The notes under the pieces: generated by a model
What the model was told of the DNA's origin: nothing
The model's input: the letters and a program-made list of their open reading frames with translations, nothing else
Database searches by the model: none
DNA from: Pseudomonadota bacterium
GTDB lineage: Bacteria; Pseudomonadota; Gammaproteobacteria; Pseudomonadales; Pseudomonadaceae
Assembly (NCBI GenBank): GCA_023388335.1
Contig: JAEWGL010000228.1
Location: forward strand, 1 to 19,857
Reading direction: 5' to 3'
DNA: 19,857 nt
Translations under genes and position numbers: made by a program
Shown here: positions 15,239-19,857 of the stretch, piece by piece
How positions within the stretch are numbered: the stretch's first letter is position 1
How the letters are laid out: each line of letters begins with the position of its first letter

Positions 15239-15274
15239 GCCAGACTCCTTCACAACGTTTTGAGCTTGCGTACC

Positions 15275-15301
15275 AAGTCGGCACGGGCTTTGCTTTTTTG
15301 A
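15275..15301 (-). promoter_or_regulatory. Candidate FliA promoter of cheV-cheR
   Basis: The minus strand reads TCAAAAAA, 11 bases, GCCGACTT, with the exact 8-11-8 spacing of FliA promoters (TAAAGTTT-N11-GCCGATAA). The -10 box keeps GCCGA; the -35 box is weak. It fits the expected late-class control of chemotaxis genes and lies 37 bases from the cheV start, but it overlaps the flgA sigma-54 box on the other strand and could be chance. Confidence 0.35.
15278..15294 (+). promoter_or_regulatory. Sigma-54 promoter of flgA
   Basis: TCGGCACGGGCTTTGCT has the -24 GGCAC and -12 TTTGC boxes with exactly 10 bases between GG and GC. The predicted transcription start is near 15305, only two bases before the flgA ATG at 15307, which is unusually close. 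RpoN control of flgA in pseudomonads would fit early P-ring chaperone supply. Confidence 0.7.
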
Positions 15302-15306
15302 GTGTC

Positions 15307-16059
15307 ATGCACATTAAAACGACATTTTCCCGACGACTGACGCGCCTGTTGCCTGGCCTGCTGGCCGTGCTGTGCCTGTGGGCACCCGGCGCGCGCTCGC
15401 TGGCTGACGCGTTTACCTTGCCTGAACAGCTTATCGGTGCCACCCAAGGGTTTCTTGAGTTCACCGTCGAAGATTATCTGGCGAGCAGCCAGACCGACGG
15501 CCGCTACGACATCCAGGTCAACACCCTTGACCCGCGCTTGCGCATGCCGGTGTGCCCGCAGCCACTGGACGCCACCCTGGAAAGCCCAGCCCAGCCAATC
15601 GGCCGGGTGACGGTACGGGTGCGCTGCAACGGCAGCGCGCCGTGGACGGTATTCGTGCCGGCGCAGGTCCGCCTGTTCCGTGACGTGGTCACCATGGTCC
15701 GACCGCTCAAGCGCGAGAGCGTGGTCGGTGCGGACGACGTCGCCCTGCGCGAACGGGACGTCGGCCTGCTCAATCAAGGTTTTTTGACGCAACTGGACCA
15801 GGCGGTGGGCATGAAGCTGCTGCGCCCGACGGTGATGGACCAGGTGCTGACCCCGCAGCACCTGGAACAGGCCGACGTGATTCGCAAGGGCGACCAGGTG
15901 GTGATCGTCGCCCGCAGCGGCAGCCTGGCCGTGCGCATGCCAGGCGAGGCCCTGGCCAAGGGCGGCCTGAGCGAACAGATCCGGGTGCGTAACCTGAATT
16001 CGAAACGGGTGGTCAAGGCCCGGGTCACCGGGCCCGGAGAGGTCGAGGTCACCATGTAA
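15307..16059 (+). CDS. flgA: P-ring assembly chaperone FlgA
   Basis: FlgA is a periplasmic chaperone that lets FlgI polymerise into the P-ring. The 250-residue precursor has a signal peptide (MHIKTTFSRRLTRLLPGLLA and the following LCLWAPGARSLA; Arg-rich start then hydrophobic core). The mature part has the FlgA fold, with two cysteines (in MPVCPQPLD and RVRCNGS) as usual and a C-terminal SAF-like domain (KRESVVGADDVALRERDVGL, IRKGDQVVIVARSG, IRVRNLNSKRVVKARVTGPG). The ATG at 15307 gives the right signal peptide; a TTG three codons earlier lies inside the promoter. Ribosome-site similarity is weak (TGAGTG). It diverges from cheV. Confidence 0.93.
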   Translation: MHIKTTFSRRLTRLLPGLLAVLCLWAPGARSLADAFTLPEQLIGATQGFLEFTVEDYLASSQTDGRYDIQVNTLDPRLRMPVCPQPLDATLESPAQPIGRVTVRVRCNGSAPWTVFVPAQVRLFRDVVTMVRPLKRESVVGADDVALRERDVGLLNQGFLTQLDQAVGMKLLRPTVMDQVLTPQHLEQADVIRKGDQVVIVARSGSLAVRMPGEALAKGGLSEQIRVRNLNSKRVVKARVTGPGEVEVTM

Positions 16060-16149
16060 CAGAATACTGGCGAGGAGGAACCGCATTTCCTAAACTGTGT
16101 CAGAACGGGTTAGGCGAGCTTGCTGAACAGGCGGCTGTGCATTTAAGCC

Positions 16150-16176
16150 TAAAGTTTCTTTCGGGTTGGCCGAAAA
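16150..16176 (+). promoter_or_regulatory. FliA (sigma-28) promoter of flgM
   Basis: TAAAGTTT, 11 bases, GCCGAAAA: a full -35 box and a -10 box differing from GCCGATAA at one position, with exact spacing. Transcription should start about 30 bases upstream of the flgM ATG. FliA thereby raises its own inhibitor, and probably flgN and flgZ, after hook completion. Confidence 0.93.
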
Positions 16177-16213
16177 CAAGGCAAGCGTCCAAACACCCAG
16201 AGGTTTTCTGATC

Positions 16214-16528
16214 ATGGTCATCGACTTCAGTCGTGTGAATAACTCCCCGCCCATCACCGGCGGCGTGCGCGGCAACAGCGCATCCGGCAACGCCGAGAAA
16301 ACCGGCGAAACCACCCAGGCTGCCCAAGGCGCCGGTGCCAGCGGAGAAGCGGTACACCTCAGCCCAGAGGCACAGCAGTTGCAGAAAATCAGCGACAACC
16401 TGCGCGACCAGCCAGAAGTCAACAGCGCTCGCGTGGCCGAGTTGAAGCAGGCCATCGCCGACGGCAGCTACCAGGTCGATGCCGGCCGGGTCGCCAGCAA
16501 ACTGCTCAAATTCGAAGCCCAGCGCTGA
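16214..16528 (+). CDS. flgM: Anti-sigma-28 factor FlgM
   Basis: FlgM binds FliA in the cytoplasm and is exported through the finished hook, releasing FliA to turn on filament genes. The 104-residue protein starts MVIDFSRVNNSPPITGG, has a disordered Gly/Ala/Thr-rich middle, and the FliA-binding C-terminal half from about residue 46 (AVHLSPEAQQLQKI through VAELKQAIADGSYQVDAGRV to the final helix KLLKFEAQR). The ATG at 16214 has AGAGG upstream; a longer frame from 16166 begins inside the FliA promoter and cannot be right. flgN follows after 47 bases. Confidence 0.95.
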   Translation: MVIDFSRVNNSPPITGGVRGNSASGNAEKTGETTQAAQGAGASGEAVHLSPEAQQLQKISDNLRDQPEVNSARVAELKQAIADGSYQVDAGRVASKLLKFEAQR

Positions 16529-16575
16529 CCTGACGGCGCGCTGACTCCAAGGACGCTACAAGCCAAGAGCCAGCC

Positions 16576-17043
16576 ATGCACGACACTACCCTGCTGCAAC
16601 TGATCGAAGACGACATCGCGCCAACGCAACAGCTGCTCGAACTGCTGCAGAACGAAGCAGTGGCCTTGCATGGGCGCGACATGCCGCTGCTGGAGACCCT
16701 CCTGGCGCGCAAGCAGTCGTTGATCATTCTGCTCGAACAGCAGGGGCGGCGCCGCTCCAACCTGCTCACCAGCCTCGGCCTCAGCGCCGATCGCGCCGGC
16801 GTGCAGGCACTGGCTGCCCAGTCGCCCCACGGCGACGTCATGCTGCAGCAGCTCGACGTGCTCACCCAGCTGATGGATGCTTGCCAGAAGGTCAACGCGA
16901 CCAACGGACGGATCATCCAGATGCAGCAGCACGCCACCGCCACCCAGATCAGAATCCTCATGGGCGGCGACGCGCCATCGCTCTACGACAGCCGTGGCAG
17001 CACTTCGCCACTGGCCAAGCCTCGGGCCATCAGTCAGGCGTGA
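16576..17043 (+). CDS. flgN: Export chaperone FlgN
   Basis: FlgN binds the C-terminal helices of FlgK and FlgL in the cytoplasm and delivers them to the flagellar export gate. The 155-residue sequence is almost all helix: MHDTTLLQLIEDDIAPTQQL, HGRDMPLLETLLARKQSLII and QQLDVLTQLMDACQKVNATN, followed by a flexible tail (DAPSLYDSRGSTSPLAKPRA). NG..I near residue 114 is typical of the family. The ribosome site is weak (AAGAG). It lies between flgM and flgZ; its two clients flgK and flgL are encoded in this same window. Confidence 0.92.
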   Translation: MHDTTLLQLIEDDIAPTQQLLELLQNEAVALHGRDMPLLETLLARKQSLIILLEQQGRRRSNLLTSLGLSADRAGVQALAAQSPHGDVMLQQLDVLTQLMDACQKVNATNGRIIQMQQHATATQIRILMGGDAPSLYDSRGSTSPLAKPRAISQA

Positions 17044-17071
17044 TTAGTGGTATCAAGGCACGGTACACGCT

Positions 17072-17106
17072 GGCAAAATGCCGCTATTCGCGTGTGCCGT
17101 TTTGCC
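17072..17106 (+). other. Inverted repeat just ahead of the flgZ ribosome site
   Basis: GGCAAAA at 17072-17078 is mirrored by TTTTGCC at 17100-17106, two bases before the GGAG at 17108-17111 that should serve flgZ. In the mRNA a 7-bp stem with a 21-base loop could form next to the ribosome site, or the repeat could be a protein-binding site for an internal promoter. Neither is proven. Confidence 0.3.
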
Positions 17107-17122
17107 TGGAGATTGATAACCC

Positions 17123-17866
17123 GTGTTCCATGAAGCCGATGCTCCGCAGCCGCCAAAGGTGCTGGACACCCCCTTGGAAATCGCTGCGAACCTGCGATTG
17201 CTGCTAGAGAGCCACGACCCACTGGTCATTACCTTTCATGAGCACAGCCAGCGATTCCAGAGCTATGTGGTGCATGTCGACCGCGACAGTAGCACCTGGG
17301 CGCTGGACGAGATGGTCCCGCGCGATGGCGAGCGTTTCCTGGAAAGCGGCGAGCCCTTTCGCATCGAGGGCTTTCATGACGGCGTGCGCATCGCCTGGGA
17401 ATACAACGGCCCGCTGAACATCACCCAGATTGACGGCCACCGCTGCTACCGCGGCGCGCTGCCACTGGAAGTGACCTACCATCAGCGGCGCAACGCGTTT
17501 CGCGCCGCCCTGAAACTCTCGCGGCTGATGGATATCGTCTTCGATGGCAGCAAGCTCAAGGGCCTCGGTGCCCTGCGCGGCAAGCTGCTGGACATTTCCG
17601 CCACCGGCTGCAAGCTGCGCTTTGACGGCAATATCGAGGACCGACTACAGCTGGGCCAGGTGTACGAGAAGTTTTCGGCCGGTCCACCGCTGGGGTTGAG
17701 CCAGACGATGGTGGAGCTGCGCCACCTGCATTACGAAGAGCGCATCAACACCACTTTCGCCGGCGTGCGCTTCCATAACCTCAATGGCCAGATGCAGCGC
17801 AAGGTCGAAAGCTTCGTCTACCAGCTGCAGCGCGAAGCGCACCGGTTCGACAAAGACGACTATTGA
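17123..17866 (+). CDS. flgZ: c-di-GMP-binding flagellar brake protein FlgZ (YcgR family)
   Basis: FlgZ binds c-di-GMP and slows or biases the flagellar motor. The 247-residue protein has an N-terminal YcgR domain (about 15-115) and a PilZ domain (about 120-240) with both ligand motifs intact: RRNAFR, giving R123xxxR127, and DISATG (D157xS159xxG162). Length and sequence recall P. putida PP4397, whose structure is known. The start is GTG at 17123 with GGAG eleven bases upstream; 79 bases separate it from flgN, so it may share the flgM FliA transcript or have its own promoter. It converges on the MFS gene. Confidence 0.94.
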   Translation: MFHEADAPQPPKVLDTPLEIAANLRLLLESHDPLVITFHEHSQRFQSYVVHVDRDSSTWALDEMVPRDGERFLESGEPFRIEGFHDGVRIAWEYNGPLNITQIDGHRCYRGALPLEVTYHQRRNAFRAALKLSRLMDIVFDGSKLKGLGALRGKLLDISATGCKLRFDGNIEDRLQLGQVYEKFSAGPPLGLSQTMVELRHLHYEERINTTFAGVRFHNLNGQMQRKVESFVYQLQREAHRFDKDDY

Positions 17867-17874
17867 TCGAACCT

Positions 17875-17914
17875 ATCGCGGGGCACGTCCGGTCCTCGAC
17901 GCGCGCCCCGCGAT
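17875..17914. terminator. Shared hairpin between convergent flgZ and MFS genes
   Basis: ATCGCGGGGC (17875-17884) and GCCCCGCGAT (17905-17914) form a perfect 10-bp stem with a 20-base loop, in the 52-base gap between two convergent genes. On the plus strand GGTTTC follows; U-runs are poor on both sides, so it may work with Rho or as a 3' end protector. Confidence 0.65.
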
Positions 17915-17918
17915 GGTT

Positions 17919-19265
17919 TCATACCTGGGCAGGTTTGTCCGCCCCGGCTTCCTCGACGCCCTCCACCGCCTCCGCTGCTTCCTCGGCTTCGGTATCTTCA
18001 GCCGCCACCGGCGTCTGCATCTGCTCCTGCACCACCTGCTCATCGACACGCGGGTCAAGGGCCGCCGACAAGGGCGAGCCGGCCGCCGGCATGGCCACGT
18101 GGTGCAGCGGCGCATCGTCCACCTGGTGCAGGTTGGTCACGGCCTTCGGTCGAATTCGCCAGACCAGGACCAAGGCAAAGAACACGAAGAAGGCGTAGAG
18201 CATCTGCGGGCCGAACAGCTTCATCAGCACCCCGGCCGCCAACGGGCCGATGCTGGCGCCAACGCCATAGGTGATCAGCAGCATGGCGGTCAACGATACC
18301 CGCCGCTCGCTCTCCACGTGGTCGTTGGAAAACGCCACCGCCAGGGGATAGAGACCGAACTGCAGCAGCGAAATCAGAAAACCGATGCCGAACAGCAGCT
18401 CCAGCGGCACGCTGGGCAGGATCGCCAGTGGCAGCGCCATCAGCGCCAGGCCCAGCGCCAGGCTGCGGATCAACAGTGCCCGGTCGTAGCGATCGGATAG
18501 CCAGCCCAGCGGCCACTGCACCACCAGCCCCGCGAAGATGCAGCAGCCCATGAACAGACCGACCTGCTCGGTGGACAGCCCCTGGTTGGCCGCATACACC
18601 GGCGCCAGACCATAGAACGAGCCGACGATCAGGCCCGAGCCGAGCACCGTGATCAGCGACTGGGGCACGCGCTTGATGAAGAACTTCGGTTCCATCGGTG
18701 CCGGGTGCAAGGGCGCTGGGTGAATGCGCCGGGTCATCGCCACCGGCACCAGGCACAGGGCAAAGCACATGGCGACCAGCATCAGCAGCTCAGGTCCCAG
18801 CTGCGGATGCACCACCAGCACCAGCTGGCCGAGGACCAGGCCCAGGTAGGAGGCGATCATGTAGCCGCTGAACACCGCGCCGCGCTGGCGCGCGTCGGCC
18901 TGCTCGTTGAGCCAGCTCTCGATGACCATGTACTGGCACATCATGCCCAGGCCGACGATCATCCGCAGGCCCACCCAGGCCGGCAACCAGTTGCTCATGC
19001 CATGGCCGAGCACCGCCGCGCCGACGATGCCGGCACAGGTGGCGTAGGCGCGGATATGCCCGACCCGAGCGATCAGCCTGTGTCCGATCTTGCCACCCAG
19101 GGCGAGACCGAAATAGTTGGCCGCCATCAGCGCACCGACCCAGAGGCTGTCGACGTTGTCGGCGGCCAGACGCAGGGCCAGGTAGGTACTGAGCAGGCCA
19201 GAGCCGATCAACATCATCAGGGCAGCGAAATACAGCGAGCGAAATGACTTCCAGATCTGTCGCAT
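17919..19265 (-). CDS. MFS transporter, YcaD-like
   Basis: An inner-membrane transporter of the major facilitator superfamily, 448 residues, with about 12 hydrophobic segments up to residue about 385 (for example YFAALMMLIGSGLLSTYLAL, LITVLGSGLIVGSFYGLAPV, MLYAFFVFFALVLVW). The loop GGKIGHRLIARVGHIRAYA and WPLGWLSDRYDRALLIR are the paired loop 2-3 and 8-9 motifs of the superfamily, and the MVIESWLN segment resembles the YcaD group. Substrate unknown. The last roughly 60 residues form a Glu/Ala/Val-rich acidic cytoplasmic tail. The start is the ATG giving MRQIWKSFRSLYF; its ribosome site is weak (AAGGAG lies 16 bases away), and an upstream extension is possible but has no membrane or family features. 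Not obviously linked to the flagellum. Confidence 0.85.
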   Translation of the reverse strand: MRQIWKSFRSLYFAALMMLIGSGLLSTYLALRLAADNVDSLWVGALMAANYFGLALGGKIGHRLIARVGHIRAYATCAGIVGAAVLGHGMSNWLPAWVGLRMIVGLGMMCQYMVIESWLNEQADARQRGAVFSGYMIASYLGLVLGQLVLVVHPQLGPELLMLVAMCFALCLVPVAMTRRIHPAPLHPAPMEPKFFIKRVPQSLITVLGSGLIVGSFYGLAPVYAANQGLSTEQVGLFMGCCIFAGLVVQWPLGWLSDRYDRALLIRSLALGLALMALPLAILPSVPLELLFGIGFLISLLQFGLYPLAVAFSNDHVESERRVSLTAMLLITYGVGASIGPLAAGVLMKLFGPQMLYAFFVFFALVLVWRIRPKAVTNLHQVDDAPLHHVAMPAAGSPLSAALDPRVDEQVVQEQMQTPVAAEDTEAEEAAEAVEGVEEAGADKPAQV

Positions 19266-19351
19266 CAGCGTCCCGGTGGGCTCCTTGGGGCAAGTGGAGA
19301 AGTGCTTGAAAGCATAAGGGGAAAACCGGGGCAACGCAGGCCCATGTCGTC

Positions 19352-19385
19352 AAAAAACAGGTGCGCGGCGTGCCTGCACCTGTTT
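19352..19385 (-). terminator. Rho-independent terminator of the glutamine-synthetase-like gene
   Basis: A perfect 10-bp stem AAACAGGTGC / GCACCTGTTT (19355-19364 with 19376-19385, 11-base loop) is followed on the minus strand by a run of six T (19352-19357, partly in the stem). It starts 24 bases after the stop codon at 19410 and separates that gene from the MFS gene. Confidence 0.88.
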
Positions 19386-19409
19386 ACGTCCGTGCCGGCC
19401 AAATCGGCC

Positions 19410-19857
19410 TCAGGCCTGCGCCGCCAGCACGCGCCGCTCCCAAGGGGTGATTTCGTTGAAGAAATCGGTCAGCTCCAGGGTCTTGGTCGCGATATAGCCT
19501 TCGATGAACTCCTTGCCGAACAGTTCCCGCGCCAGCGCGCTACGCTTGAGCCGCTCCAGTGCCGCATGCAGGGTACAGGGCAGGCTCAGGTGATCTGGCA
19601 CGGCGAACTCGCCCTGAATCGCCGGGCTTGGCTGCAGGCGGTGCTCGATGCCATGCAGCCCCGCCGCCAGGCTGGCGGCGATGGCCAGATAGGGATTGGC
19701 ATCGGCGCCGGGCAGGCGGTTCTCGACCCGCCGCGCCACCGGCGCGCTGGCTGGAATGCGCAGGCCGGCGGCGCGGTTGTCGTGCGACCAGCAGGCATTG
19801 TTGGGCGAGGCGTAGGGGTGGCAGAGGCGCTGGTAGGAGTTGACGTTGGGCGCAAAC
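19410..19857 (-). CDS. Glutamine synthetase family protein, C-terminal part (cut by right edge)
   Basis: The last 149 residues of a glutamine-synthetase-type ligase are present; the N-terminal two thirds lie beyond the right edge. Reading from the edge: FAPNVNSYQRLCHPYASPNN, ACWSHDNRAAGLRIPAS, then RRVENRLPGADANPYLAIAA, the conserved ATP/glutamate-site region, ending LTDFFNEITPWERRVLAAQA. The PNN.xW..DNR and RRVENR..GADANPYL motifs and the ITPWER end are those of gamma-glutamylpolyamine synthetases (PuuA/SpuI type) rather than ammonia-assimilating GlnA, so a role in polyamine or amine catabolism is likely but the substrate cannot be read. Has its own terminator. Confidence 0.85.
   Translation of the reverse strand, partial: FAPNVNSYQRLCHPYASPNNACWSHDNRAAGLRIPASAPVARRVENRLPGADANPYLAIAASLAAGLHGIEHRLQPSPAIQGEFAVPDHLSLPCTLHAALERLKRSALARELFGKEFIEGYIATKTLELTDFFNEITPWERRVLAAQA

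Noticed and set aside
16166..16213. Longer flgM beginning at 16166
   Set aside because: The codon lies within the FliA promoter; the ATG at 16214 has a ribosome site and gives the family N-terminus.
1..19857. tRNA, rRNA, CRISPR, insertion sequence or prophage signals
   Set aside because: No cloverleaf, rRNA core sequence, spaced direct-repeat array, transposase or integrase was seen; the REP elements are the only mobile-type sequences.

Overview
The window is high-GC, densely coded bacterial DNA carrying one arm of a polar-flagellum cluster in the gene order of the Pseudomonas putida group. The evidence is the order flgBCDE / flgFGHIJKL next to cheV-cheR and flgA-flgM-flgN, the PilZ protein that follows flgN (near-identical in my memory to the P. 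putida protein PP4397/FlgZ), Pseudomonas-type REP elements, and sigma-54 and FliA (sigma-28) promoters. No database was searched; identities rest on recognised motifs, lengths and context.

Layout, left to right. At 1-47 lies a REP element, then a bidirectional terminator (99-135). At 151-1077 (minus) is a FabH-type ketoacyl-ACP synthase III, which in pseudomonads usually sits between flgL and fliC and is linked to flagellin glycan acylation. From 9615 down to 1325 (minus) runs flgF-flgG-flgH-flgI-flgJ-flgK-flgL, tightly packed, starting at a sigma-54 promoter and ending at a strong terminator. At 9778-9972 is a small secreted protein of unknown function, preceded by a 19-bp perfect palindrome and an inverted pair of REP elements. 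From 13177 down to 10259 (minus) is flgB-flgC-flgD-flgE with a textbook sigma-54 promoter. At 15238-13430 (minus) are cheV and cheR, closed by a Pseudomonas AAGCTTCAAGC inverted repeat. Diverging to the right are flgA (sigma-54 motif) and then flgM, flgN and flgZ (strong FliA promoter ahead of flgM). Converging on flgZ is a YcaD-like MFS transporter (minus), followed by the C-terminal part of a glutamine-synthetase-family enzyme cut by the right edge.

How they work together. FlgA chaperones the FlgI P-ring; FlgB, FlgC, FlgF and FlgG form the rod; FlgJ caps and drills the cell wall; FlgH/FlgI form the L/P rings; FlgD caps and FlgE builds the hook; FlgK/FlgL join hook to filament with the FlgN chaperone. 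FlgM holds FliA until the hook is done. CheV and CheR tune chemoreceptors, and FlgZ brakes swimming when c-di-GMP is high. The promoters match this order: sigma-54 for rod/hook operons and flgA, FliA for flgM.

Nothing here is a wholly new system. The most worthwhile leads are the orphan secreted protein and its palindrome, the beta-modules apparently shared by the enlarged FlgK and FlgL, and the overlapping cheV/flgA promoters that predict an almost leaderless flgA mRNA.
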